Positions 1-7,295 of a stretch of DNA of 62,791 bases are shown piece by piece. Position numbers and translations under genes: made by a program. How positions within the stretch are numbered: position 1 is the stretch's first letter; each line of letters starts with the position of its first letter. A model generated the notes under the pieces. That model made no database searches. It saw nothing but the letters and a program-made list of their open reading frames with translations, and was not told where the DNA came from. Source of the stretch: Streptomyces olivaceoviridis (GTDB lineage: Bacteria > Actinomycetota > Actinomycetes > Streptomycetales > Streptomycetaceae); NCBI RefSeq assembly GCF_014650115.1, contig NZ_BMUI01000035.1, forward strand, positions 1 to 62,791. The letters are read 5' to 3'.

Positions 1-34
1 AGCATCGCCTGCACCCTCATCTGCTACCGCAGAC

Positions 35-166
35 TCACCAAATGAGATGACCTCTTAAGGCCAGGAGGTCCGCTCCGGGTGCAATGCCCGCCTCCGCGAG
101 CAGGCCGATGGGGAGCTCGACCCGGCCATGGTCGTCGACACGGAGTTCTGCAGGTTCACGAAGCAT
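35..166 (-). CDS. Short AbrB/SpoVT-like domain protein, probably 3'-truncated
   Basis: A 43-residue product containing DDHGRVELPIGLL followed by AGIAPGADLLAL, the swapped-hairpin AbrB/MazE DNA-binding pattern (polar turn, G-R-V-x-L-P, then A-G-I-x-P-G-D). Family members of this type normally continue past the last strand with an arginine-rich tail. Here the frame turns into RGHLIW and stops, so the 3' end looks replaced. It contains a TTA codon at about 56-58. The ATG at 166 is chosen because the domain begins there; upstream in-frame sequence is low-complexity. It could be an antitoxin-like or transition-state-type regulator remnant. No toxin partner is visible, though one could lie left of the window. 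Confidence 0.5.
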   Translation of the reverse strand: MLREPAELRVDDHGRVELPIGLLAEAGIAPGADLLALRGHLIW

Positions 167-221
167 GGGACGAGTGTGGCACCCTCGCACTCGTAGGCCG
201 ACGACGGGCTGGGGCTGAGGT

Positions 222-716
222 ATGGCAGCACGTGAGGACACCACGAGCGCGGAGTGGGTCAGCACCGAGCTGAGCGGCCATCTGCGCGGTCGGCGCGCCC
301 GCGACACGAAACCGGAGGTGGCCCTCCGCCGTGCCGTTCACCGGCTCGGCCTCCGGTTCCGTCTACAGCGCAAGGTGGCTGCCCGTTGCACGGCGGACTT
401 CGTCCTGCCCAGGTACGACGTGGCGGTGTTCGTCGACGGGTGTTTCTGGCACGGTTGTCCTGTGCACGGCCCGAAGGCGTTCCGCGGCCCGAACGCTCCC
501 CTGTGGGAAGCGAAGATCGAGACCAACAAGGAGCGCGACCGCCGGAACACTGCAGCGGCCGAGGCCGCCGGCTGGACCGTCGTCCGTGTCTGGGAGTGCG
601 AGATCCGGGCGGACGTCGAGCGCGCTGCGCTCAGCGTCGCCCAGCGGTGCGACCAGGCTCGCGAGCCTGGGTCGGCACCGTCTCCCGTCCGTGGGTACCG
701 GTCAACGCGTCCGTGA
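222..716 (+). CDS. vsr: Very short patch repair (Vsr) endonuclease
   Basis: Product of 164 aa matching Vsr in length and order of motifs: RDTKPEVALRRA near residues 28-39, TADFVLPRYDVAVF with the metal-binding/catalytic Asp at about D59, the DGCFWHGCP zinc/active-site segment at about 72-80, NKERDRRN, and GWTVVRVWECEIR. Vsr nicks 5' of T in T:G mismatches that arise when 5-methylcytosine deaminates, so it normally accompanies a Dcm-type methyltransferase. That partner is the convergent gene immediately downstream. The two genes overlap by 86 bp at their 3' ends, an unusually long antisense overlap. In restriction islands Vsr-fold proteins can also act as the restriction nuclease; the sequence does not decide between repair and restriction. 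Confidence 0.9.
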   Translation: MAAREDTTSAEWVSTELSGHLRGRRARDTKPEVALRRAVHRLGLRFRLQRKVAARCTADFVLPRYDVAVFVDGCFWHGCPVHGPKAFRGPNAPLWEAKIETNKERDRRNTAAAEAAGWTVVRVWECEIRADVERAALSVAQRCDQAREPGSAPSPVRGYRSTRP

Positions 717-2613
717 ACAGGTCGCCCGAGACGTTCTCCCTGGCGACGCAGTACTTGCTCAGGGGGCACAACTCGCAGAGCGGCTCCTTGGCCCGGCAGA
801 AGCTGCTTCCAATGAGCCGAAGCGCCGCCATACGCAGAGGCGCGTCCTCGCCGGCTCCGACGAGCTTCACCAAGTCCACTCGACCGTCGCTGAGCCTGTT
901 CGTGCGATCCGAATCGCTGCCGTGCAGACGCGCTGCGACGCGCAGCGCCCCCTGCCCGACCCACAGGAGATCCTCGCCGACCAGCAGCCGGTAGACCGTC
1001 GCCTCAGCCGGCTTCAGCTTCAGCTGCTCGCGTACCTTCTCCTCGTCGCCCCAGACGCCCGACTGATCGATCACCGCAGTGAGCCGGGCGACCCGGGCCT
1101 TCACTGCCTCGGAGGGTGCCGCCGCAGTAAGTGTCTCGAGCGCGGCTTTGCTCAGGGACGTCTGCCCCCGCACGACCTCGACCATCTCCGCAAGCTGCGC
1201 GGGCTGGATCCGGGTCCCGGACAGTATGGCCACGACTGCGGCCTGCAACCCGGACATCTGATCGCCCGGAAGCTGGTACCAGTCCTCCGACTCACGCCGC
1301 TCTTCGGCCCAGGCGGTCAGATCCCTTCGCACCGTGCGCCAGTGCGGCTGGAGTCCACCCTCGCTCGGCTGCTCGTCACCCACGGGCAGCAGGGCCTCCG
1401 CCGCAGCCTCACCTAGGAGGGGCGGCACCGCGTTACCGATCTGACGGAAGGCGTCACTGCGCGTGCCGGCGAAGCGGAACCTGTCCGGAAAGGTCTGCAC
1501 CCGCGCGGCCTCCCGCACGGTGAGGGTGCGCGGCTGGTTCTGGTCCGGGTGGATGTACCAGTAGCCGTCCTTAGCGATGTGGGCGGTGATCGACCTGCTG
1601 AGGTCCGCCCAGTCGAGCTTCTTGTACTTGTCCGTGAAGTGGTCGGCCTTGTAGCGCTGCAGTTCCGGGGAGATCTGCGAGTACAGGGTCCTGGAGTCCA
1701 TGCTGGAGAAGATCTCCGCGTCGTCCTTCCGGACCCGTCGGGTCATGTGATCCCACACCCGGTCCTTGCGCGCCCACTTACGCATGTCCTGAGCGAACTT
1801 GGAAAGCTCGGACGGCTCGTCGTACGGCAGTTCGCGCTGCCCGACACGCTCGGTGGGCACGACGGGCAACACCGGCAGGTCACCGATGGCATCACGCAGC
1901 GTGGTCCGCTGATCGTGCTCCAGCTCCTGACGCCACGCGAAGCGCTCCACGTCGTTCCTCGCCAGCAGGATCAGTCGTTTCCTGTGCTGCGGAACGCCGT
2001 ACTTCCACGCATCGACGAGACGGACCTGCGTCGCGTAGCCGAGGTCCTCCAACTGCTCCTCGATGGTGCGTACCACGAAGAAGTCGTCACCGAGACCCAT
2101 GTCCGGAACGTTCTCCATGAGGACCGCACGCGGCCGGAGGCGCTTCACGACATCGAGGTAGGCGCTCCACAGTTCCTTGCGGCGATCATGGGGATCGCGG
2201 CCGTGATGCTCCACGAGGCTGCGGATCTTGCTCCGACCGGCCCTGCTGAACGGCTGGCAAGGAGGGCCGCCGGCCACCAGATCGATCTTGGCCGGAGCCA
2301 GCATCTCGACGAGCCTGTCACGCTCGTCAGGATTGCCCAGGTCCATGTGGAGGCTCATGCCCGGGAAGTTCGCGGCGTGCGTCTGGAGCGCCCGCTCGTC
2401 GAAGTCGACCGCGGCTGCGACCGTCCACCCGGCTCGCTCCAGTCCGAGGCTCAGTCCACCCGCTCCAGAGAAGAGGTCGACGGCTAGACGCTTGTCAGCA
2501 CCGAAGCCACCGAGCCACTTGCCGAAGTTCTCGGGCTTGCAGCTGTTCCTGTGACGCCTGAGCTCCAGGCAGTCACTCCGCTCCAGAGGCACCCCATAGT
2601 GCTGCCTGCGCAC
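631..2613 (-). CDS. DNA (cytosine-5) methyltransferase with C-terminal EndoIII-like FeS domain
   Basis: Numbering is from the ATG at 2628. All cytosine-5 methyltransferase motifs are present: I (DLFSGAGGLSLGL, ~51-63), IV (GGPPCQPFSRAGR with nucleophile C124), VI (MENVPDM, ~171-177), VIII (YGVPQHRKRL), IX/target region ending TVREAARVQTFP, and X (RQIGNAVPP, ~395-403). An extra ~230 residues follow. They include AAVVAILSGTR, resembling the EndoIII LLSAQT segment, then ALRVAARLHG, and end with a four-cysteine loop C611-x6-C618-x2-C621-x5-C627, the EndoIII/MutY [4Fe-4S] spacing. By my alignment the helix-hairpin-helix lysine and the catalytic aspartate of EndoIII are absent, so the tail may bind DNA without cutting. 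Start: a GTG at 2613 is preceded by GGAGG at 8 nt, better than the ATG at 2628. It is divergent from the nuclease at 3006 and convergent with vsr. Confidence 0.85.
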   Translation of the reverse strand: MRRQHYGVPLERSDCLELRRHRNSCKPENFGKWLGGFGADKRLAVDLFSGAGGLSLGLERAGWTVAAAVDFDERALQTHAANFPGMSLHMDLGNPDERDRLVEMLAPAKIDLVAGGPPCQPFSRAGRSKIRSLVEHHGRDPHDRRKELWSAYLDVVKRLRPRAVLMENVPDMGLGDDFFVVRTIEEQLEDLGYATQVRLVDAWKYGVPQHRKRLILLARNDVERFAWRQELEHDQRTTLRDAIGDLPVLPVVPTERVGQRELPYDEPSELSKFAQDMRKWARKDRVWDHMTRRVRKDDAEIFSSMDSRTLYSQISPELQRYKADHFTDKYKKLDWADLSRSITAHIAKDGYWYIHPDQNQPRTLTVREAARVQTFPDRFRFAGTRSDAFRQIGNAVPPLLGEAAAEALLPVGDEQPSEGGLQPHWRTVRRDLTAWAEERRESEDWYQLPGDQMSGLQAAVVAILSGTRIQPAQLAEMVEVVRGQTSLSKAALETLTAAAPSEAVKARVARLTAVIDQSGVWGDEEKVREQLKLKPAEATVYRLLVGEDLLWVGQGALRVAARLHGSDSDRTNRLSDGRVDLVKLVGAGEDAPLRMAALRLIGSSFCRAKEPLCELCPLSKYCVARENVSGDLFTDALTGTHGRETVPTQAREPGRTAGRR

Positions 2614-2713
2614 TGCGCCAACCTCCATCGGACGAGAAGAACGAGCACCAGGAGATCACACAACCTCTGGCAAGATCAAGAATCCGGCATCTACCTCGGA
2701 TGACTGGATCGAT

Positions 2714-2734
2714 CGGGGCGCCCCAGGCGCCCCG
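2714..2734. other. Perfect 9-bp stem-loop in the dcm/nuclease divergent spacer
   Basis: CGGGGCGCC, loop CCA, GGCGCCCCG. It lies about 100 bp upstream of the methyltransferase start and 270 bp upstream of the nuclease start, so it is not placed as a terminator for either gene. It could be an operator or a leftover terminator. The rest of the ~390-bp divergent spacer (2614-3005) is visibly less GC-rich and presumably holds both promoters. I see no other gene there. Confidence 0.45.
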
Positions 2735-3005
2735 AGAATACTACGCGGCACCCAGCACTGTGACCGAAAGCAGCCACTGGCGACTCCAGAGAACGCCAAT
2801 CATACGGACAAGCACTGACAAGATCTCCAGCCTTCTATGATTCCCGCACACCCGCCTGCCGGATGAGCTACCGCCCCACCCCTGGCGGAGTGGGTGCTTC
2901 CTGCACCGACCTGCAATGCAGCGCCCGGCCGACTCCCGAGGCCTGCGGAATAAGTACTCCTTGGCCTCGATTGCTGCCCATGTCAGTCGAGGGGGCAGGA
3001 AGTTC

Positions 3006-3920
3006 ATGAGCAACCTGAAGGTCTTCATGGTGAAAGCCGGGCAGGCGACGGAGGTGCCGGGGGCGGCTGTGGGGATGGAGGTCGAGCTGCAGCGGCTGAT
3101 CGAAGCCAACATGGAGGCGATGCTTGGCATCCGCTTCCTGGCGACCGAGTACCGCACCGGCCATCACGGCGGCCGGATCGACTCGCTCGGGCTGGATGAG
3201 AACGGCACGCCGGTCATCGTCGAGTACAAGCGCAGCCGCGACCAGAACGTCATCAACCAGGGGCTCTCGTACCTGTGGTGGCTGCACGACCACCACCACG
3301 AGTTCGAGAGCCTGACCCTGGAGAAGCTCGGAGACCGGGCTGCCGGCGAGATCGACTGGAGCTCGCCTCGGATCGTCTGCGTCGCTGGTGCCTTCACGCG
3401 CCACGACACGGTGGCGGTTGGGATGATCGGTCACCGGATCGACCTCGTGACGTACAGGGCCTTCGAGGACGTGCTCACGCTGCAGCTCATCGCGTCCGCT
3501 GGCGGCACCCGCAACTCGCCGCGGGGCGGAGCGGCGGGATCGGTCCGCACCGGATCTGCCGCGCCGAAGTCGGTCCAGCAGTACCTCGACGAGTCACCCG
3601 GGGAGCTGAGGGAGCTGTACGCGGACCTCGACGAGCTGCTGCTGTCACACCGGGACGTACGCAAGGAGCCGCAGCTCCACTACATCGCGTACCGGCGGAT
3701 CAACAACGTCGCGACCGTGCGCCTGCAGCCGCGCAACCGGCTGCTCGTGGTCAACCTGAAGTTGGACCCGGACACCGTGGAGCTGCGCGACGGCTTCTCC
3801 CGGGACCTGCGCGGAGTGGGAGTCCTCGGAATCCGCGGCGGCGTCGAGGTGCGGATCGGCTCGCGTGGGGACCTCGTACGTGCTACCGATCTCATTCAGC
3901 GGAGCATCGACACCGGGTGA
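3006..3920 (+). CDS. PD-(D/E)XK nuclease with C-terminal DUF5655 domain
   Basis: A 304-aa protein. The N-terminal half has a NucS/DUF91-like nuclease core: GGRIDSLGLDENG (D59) then VIVEYKRSRD (E73-x-K75), followed by an amphipathic helix QNVINQGLSYLWWL. The C-terminal ~110 residues (LDELLLSHRDVRKEPQ, YRRINNVATVRLQPRNR, VVNLKLDP) resemble the DUF5655 fold that often follows such nuclease cores. The start ATG at 3006 has GGGGGCAGGAAG just upstream; the frame is open further up but without a good ribosome site. It is divergent from the methyltransferase, so it may supply the cutting function of a modification-dependent or restriction system. No direct evidence of specificity is visible, and a DNA-repair role is the alternative. 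Confidence 0.75.
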   Translation: MSNLKVFMVKAGQATEVPGAAVGMEVELQRLIEANMEAMLGIRFLATEYRTGHHGGRIDSLGLDENGTPVIVEYKRSRDQNVINQGLSYLWWLHDHHHEFESLTLEKLGDRAAGEIDWSSPRIVCVAGAFTRHDTVAVGMIGHRIDLVTYRAFEDVLTLQLIASAGGTRNSPRGGAAGSVRTGSAAPKSVQQYLDESPGELRELYADLDELLLSHRDVRKEPQLHYIAYRRINNVATVRLQPRNRLLVVNLKLDPDTVELRDGFSRDLRGVGVLGIRGGVEVRIGSRGDLVRATDLIQRSIDTG

Positions 3921-3930
3921 GTCCCCAAGA

Positions 3931-3950
3931 GCTCGTAAGAGGATCTCTAG
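3931..3950 (+). repeat. Solo IS-end-like sequence
   Basis: GAGCTCGTAAGAGGATCTCT matches the outer part of the 25-bp terminal inverted repeat at 7239 (GAGCTCGTAACAGGATCTTG) at most positions. It sits just after the nuclease stop and about 100 bp before a truncated gene fragment. No matching inverted partner was found nearby, so it is read as a relic of a related IS5-type element. The remainder of 3921-4350 holds only that gene fragment and no other recognisable gene. Confidence 0.45.
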
Positions 3951-4053
3951 TGAGCCTTCCCTCGCCGCTTCGGCGTCGACCGGCGGACGGTTGACGGAGC
4001 CGGGCGGTTAGCCCAGTCTTGGTCGGCTTGGCACCAGCGAGAGAGCAACAGGC

Positions 4054-4191
4054 ATGGCTGAGCAGGGGAACGTCTACGTCGACATGGTCGAGGACCTGTT
4101 CCACCCGGGACACGTCGCGCTGCTCAGGGCCGCGCGAGCTTTCGGGGAGCGGCTCCGCTGCTCCCACCCTGGCCGGAACGGTCCACGCTGA
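4054..4191 (+). pseudogene. Cytidylyltransferase-like N-terminal fragment
   Basis: A 45-codon frame beginning MAEQGNVYVDMVEDLF and continuing FHPGHVALLRAARAFGERL. This is the N-terminal nucleotide-binding strand, the HxGH signature and the first helix of the glycerol-3-phosphate/phosphocholine cytidylyltransferase family. The family needs more than 120 residues, but here the frame falls into unrelated sequence and stops. The preceding solo IS end suggests that element movement or deletion removed the rest. Expression as a functional enzyme is unlikely. Confidence 0.6.
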
Positions 4192-4352
4192 CATCCGTAG
4201 CTTGGACAGGAATCACTCGGGCCTGAACCCGGACCCCAGAAACGAGAGTTGTCTCACTGCACTGCGCCCGGTGAATACGGCGGAGCGGCTGGCTCGGGGC
4301 TATGGTGGGCGGAGTTGCCTGATGCGAGGTCAGCGGTGAGGTGGGGTGGGCG

Positions 4353-4838
4353 ATGACGGGGGCCGAGATTGCGGTCGGGTATGTGTTCGCGTGGTTGGTC
4401 CGCAAGGCCAAGCGGGTCGGCGAGCGTGCGGACACGGAGGTTGACCGCTCACTGGACGCTGGTATGAGTCGCCTGCACGATCTGGTCAGCAGCAGACTCG
4501 GTGACGACCCTGCACTGACGCGCGCATCCGAAGAAGCCGAGCAGGAGCTGCTCGAACCCACTGAGAGGACCCGGCGGCGGCTTACCGATTCCCTGGAGGA
4601 CGCCGCAGAACGCGACCCCGGCTTCGCTCAGGAACTGGAGAAGCTGGTGGAGGAGCTGCAGGCCGCCACGGCCGCAGCTCCTGGTGTCGGCGGGGTGGTG
4701 GCAGCCGTTGGCGGCACCGCAGTCGGCGGGAATGTCGGCATCCGGGCAGAGGGTGGCTCGGCGGCAGCAGTGACCATGGGAGACGTGACGATCGGGTCTT
4801 CGCCTCGCCCTCGTCAGCCGGGTCCGGCGCAGGGCTGA
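4353..4838 (+). CDS. Small helical protein with C-terminal Gly/Val-rich motif, partner of the adjacent STAND ATPase
   Basis: Product of 161 aa with no enzyme motif that I recognise. Residues ~3-20 form a hydrophobic or amphipathic segment (IAVGYVFAWLVRKAKRV). A long charged helical region follows (about residues 20-110, many E/R/L). After a glycine-rich linker come GGNVGIRAEGG, SAAAVTMGDV and TIG, which look like short beta-strands. The end of the next protein's N-terminus carries a similar pattern (S-x-A-A-x-x-[IM]-x-x-V). The next gene starts about 50 bp downstream in a frame open across this gene's end, so the two are probably co-transcribed. It could be an effector recruited by the STAND ATPase; this is inference. 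ATG 4353 is preferred over GTG 4341 for spacing to the G-rich upstream stretch. Confidence 0.6.
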   Translation: MTGAEIAVGYVFAWLVRKAKRVGERADTEVDRSLDAGMSRLHDLVSSRLGDDPALTRASEEAEQELLEPTERTRRRLTDSLEDAAERDPGFAQELEKLVEELQAATAAAPGVGGVVAAVGGTAVGGNVGIRAEGGSAAAVTMGDVTIGSSPRPRQPGPAQG

Positions 4839-4888
4839 CCGCACCCGGCAGCACCGCGAGCCCACCCGTCGGCACGTCAGCCGCCAGC

Positions 4889-7216
4889 GTGGTCGCCACC
4901 GCAGCAGACCACAGCGTCGCCGCCGGGCGCATCGACCATGTCCACCAGCACTATCACGCCGCACCGCGCACGCCTGTTACTTGGCCGCATCAGGTCGGGG
5001 TGATCCCGGCGCGGGCGGCGTGGTTCCAGGACAGGGCCGAGACCAGCCGGCTGGCCCGGGTGCCGGTCGGTGCCGGAACTGCGGTCGTCGAATCTGCGGA
5101 CCACGCTCCGGCGAGCAGTGTGCTGACGGGGATGGGCGGGGTCGGTAAGACCCAGCTGGCCGCCCACTATGCGCGCACTGCCTGGCAGGCCGGTGCGCTG
5201 GATGTGCTGGTGTGGATCACTGCGAGCAGCCGCAGCGCTGTCGTGACCGGCTATGCCCAGGCTGCGGTGGAGATCTTGGGCGCCGACCCAGGTGGCCCTG
5301 AGGCGGCGAGGGCGTTTCTGGCCTGGCTGGAGCCCAAGTCGCAGCCGAGCCCGTGCCGCTGGCTCGTGGTTTTGGACGACATCGCAGACCCCGTCGACTT
5401 GAGTGGGTGGTGGCCGCCGGTCAGCCCACACGGCCACACTCTGGCCACCACCCGCTGCAGGCATGCCGCCTTGATCGGGGGCGGTAGACGCCTGATTGAG
5501 ATCGGCCTGTTCACTGAAGCCCAGGCCCTGGCCTACCTCACGAGTGCTCTGGCCGCCCGCGGTCGCTTCGAGCCCGAAGATCAGCTCACAGCTCTCGCCG
5601 ACGACCTGGGTGAGCTGCCGCTTGCGCTGTCTCAGGCTGCCGCCTACCTCATAGACGCTGGCGTCAGCTGCCAGGCCTACCGGGGCCTGTTGGCCGACCG
5701 CGCGCGTTCCCTGGCCGATGCTGCCCCCGATGTCCTACCCGACGACCAGACCCACGCTGTGGCCGCTGCATGGAGCCTGTCCCTCGACCGCGCCGATACC
5801 TTGCGCCCTGCTGGTCTGGCCCGGCCTGTGCTCCAGCTTGCCTCAGCCATGGACCCGAGCGGTTTCCCTGAACAGGTTCTCACCAGCCACCACGCCCTGA
5901 CCTACCTCACCGCATGCAGAGCCTCCTCGGAGGGCGATCAGGCGGAGCGCAGCGTCTCTGGTGACGAAGCACGTGCAGCCCTGCGAGTCCTGCACCGTCT
6001 CAGTTTGATCGAGCATTCTCCGGACGAGCCGCACCCACGCGTTCGAGTCCATCAACTGATCCAGCGCGCCACACGCGAGTCGCTCTCACCCACCGATCGC
6101 GCTGATGTGACCCGTTCAGCCGCTGACTCGCTTTTGGCTACCGTCGGCGAGTACTGGGAGGGCAGGGTCGAAAGGGGGGACTTTCTCGCCAATGCGCAAG
6201 CGGTGATTCAGAACGCGCAAAGCGATCTGTGGGAGCCTGAGCCGCATCCGTTGCTTCCTCGGTTTGGCGCCGTTCTTGCGGCCGATTGCCAGTTCGATGC
6301 CGCTCTGGACCATTTTCGCCAACTGGTAGAGGGGGCCAACCACCGACTAGGTACGGACAGCCGGCACACCCTCGCGATGCGACACAACCTCGCCTTTTGG
6401 CAGTATCGCGTGGGAGACCTGGCCAGTGCTTCCAGCGCGCTCGAAGATCTGTTGGGCGACGCGCAACGCGTGGTCGGGCCGACCGACCACCTCACGTTGG
6501 CCACTCGTCGAGTCCTGGCCAACGTCAGGGGAGAAGCCGGAGAGGTAAGCACTGCCATAAGAGAACTCGCGGAAGTGCTTAGGGATGTCGTGAAGGACCG
6601 TGGGGCAACCGACCCCTTTGCCCTGGACGTTCGCCATAATCTTTCCTACTGGCAAGGCCTTGATGGCGACTTCGCGCTGGCTGCGGACGGCATCAAGGAA
6701 GTGCTCTCCATCCGCAACCAGGAAATCGATCCCGAACGCATGACGGAGGCGGAGTTTGACGCCATTCTGAACGGGCTCACTAGCCTCATCGAACAGCGCG
6801 GGAGAGCTGGAGATGCAGCGGGAGCAGTCGATCAATACGTCGAACTTGTTGAGGGTCTCAGCCAGTACCTAGGCGTGAACCACGGAACCGTCCGTTCCCT
6901 GCGTACAAGCCTTGCCTGGTGGAAGGGGTGCTCGGGCGACATCTCCGGAGCAATCACGGACTACACCGCTCTCCTGGATGAGGAGGAGCCAGGCCTTGAT
7001 CCGCATCATCCGAAAATCCGAGCGCTCCTTCATAATCTTGCTTACTGGAAGGGCAAGTCCGGTGACGTCGCGGGGGGTATAGCGATCCTCTCGAACCTCC
7101 TTGAGGAAGGGCTCAAGGAATTGGGCCCAAATCATCTGGATGTGCGGCTCACCCGCCTGCTTCTCACTCGGTTCCACTGGGCCGCTGGAACCATTCTGAA
7201 ACTGCCACCTCGTTAA
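4889..7216 (+). CDS. NB-ARC/STAND ATPase with TPR repeats (bacterial NLR-like)
   Basis: A 775-aa protein. N-terminus: a short SVAAGRIDHVHQHYH segment, then TWPHQVGVIP leading into the NTPase. Walker A is LTGMGGVGKTQLA (~78-90), Walker B WLVVLDDIAD (~158-167), then LATTRC (sensor-like) and DLGELPLALSQAAAYL, the GxPLAL motif typical of NB-ARC domains. The C-terminal ~330 residues contain tetratricopeptide repeats with a recurring core (HNLAFWQYRVGDLASA, HNLSYWQGLDGDF, TSLAWWKGCSGD, HNLAYWKGKSGD). This is the layout of signal-transducing STAND proteins, many of which act in phage defence: TPRs sense, the NTPase oligomerises, and the N-terminus recruits an effector. No fused effector domain is present. 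The GTG at 4889 lacks a clear Shine-Dalgarno, so translation coupled to the upstream gene is possible. The 3' half is visibly less GC-rich than surrounding genes. Confidence 0.8.
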   Translation: MVATAADHSVAAGRIDHVHQHYHAAPRTPVTWPHQVGVIPARAAWFQDRAETSRLARVPVGAGTAVVESADHAPASSVLTGMGGVGKTQLAAHYARTAWQAGALDVLVWITASSRSAVVTGYAQAAVEILGADPGGPEAARAFLAWLEPKSQPSPCRWLVVLDDIADPVDLSGWWPPVSPHGHTLATTRCRHAALIGGGRRLIEIGLFTEAQALAYLTSALAARGRFEPEDQLTALADDLGELPLALSQAAAYLIDAGVSCQAYRGLLADRARSLADAAPDVLPDDQTHAVAAAWSLSLDRADTLRPAGLARPVLQLASAMDPSGFPEQVLTSHHALTYLTACRASSEGDQAERSVSGDEARAALRVLHRLSLIEHSPDEPHPRVRVHQLIQRATRESLSPTDRADVTRSAADSLLATVGEYWEGRVERGDFLANAQAVIQNAQSDLWEPEPHPLLPRFGAVLAADCQFDAALDHFRQLVEGANHRLGTDSRHTLAMRHNLAFWQYRVGDLASASSALEDLLGDAQRVVGPTDHLTLATRRVLANVRGEAGEVSTAIRELAEVLRDVVKDRGATDPFALDVRHNLSYWQGLDGDFALAADGIKEVLSIRNQEIDPERMTEAEFDAILNGLTSLIEQRGRAGDAAGAVDQYVELVEGLSQYLGVNHGTVRSLRTSLAWWKGCSGDISGAITDYTALLDEEEPGLDPHHPKIRALLHNLAYWKGKSGDVAGGIAILSNLLEEGLKELGPNHLDVRLTRLLLTRFHWAAGTILKLPPR

Positions 7217-7238
7217 CCTGCAGCAGCCCGTGACCTAC

Positions 7239-7263
7239 GAGCTCGTAACAGGATCTTGCTGAA
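7239..7263 (+). repeat. Left terminal inverted repeat
   Basis: Begins GAGCTCGTAACAGG and ends CTTGCTGAA. It is the exact reverse complement of 8284-8308. Confidence 0.85.
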
Positions 7264-7295
7264 CGGTCCCGGTCGGACGTGGCCGATGTGCGGAT

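Noticed and set aside
631..1416. Long plus-strand frames opposite the methyltransferase gene (for example 331-1416)
   Set aside because: They are antisense shadows without domain motifs. The minus strand encodes all cytosine methyltransferase motifs in order.
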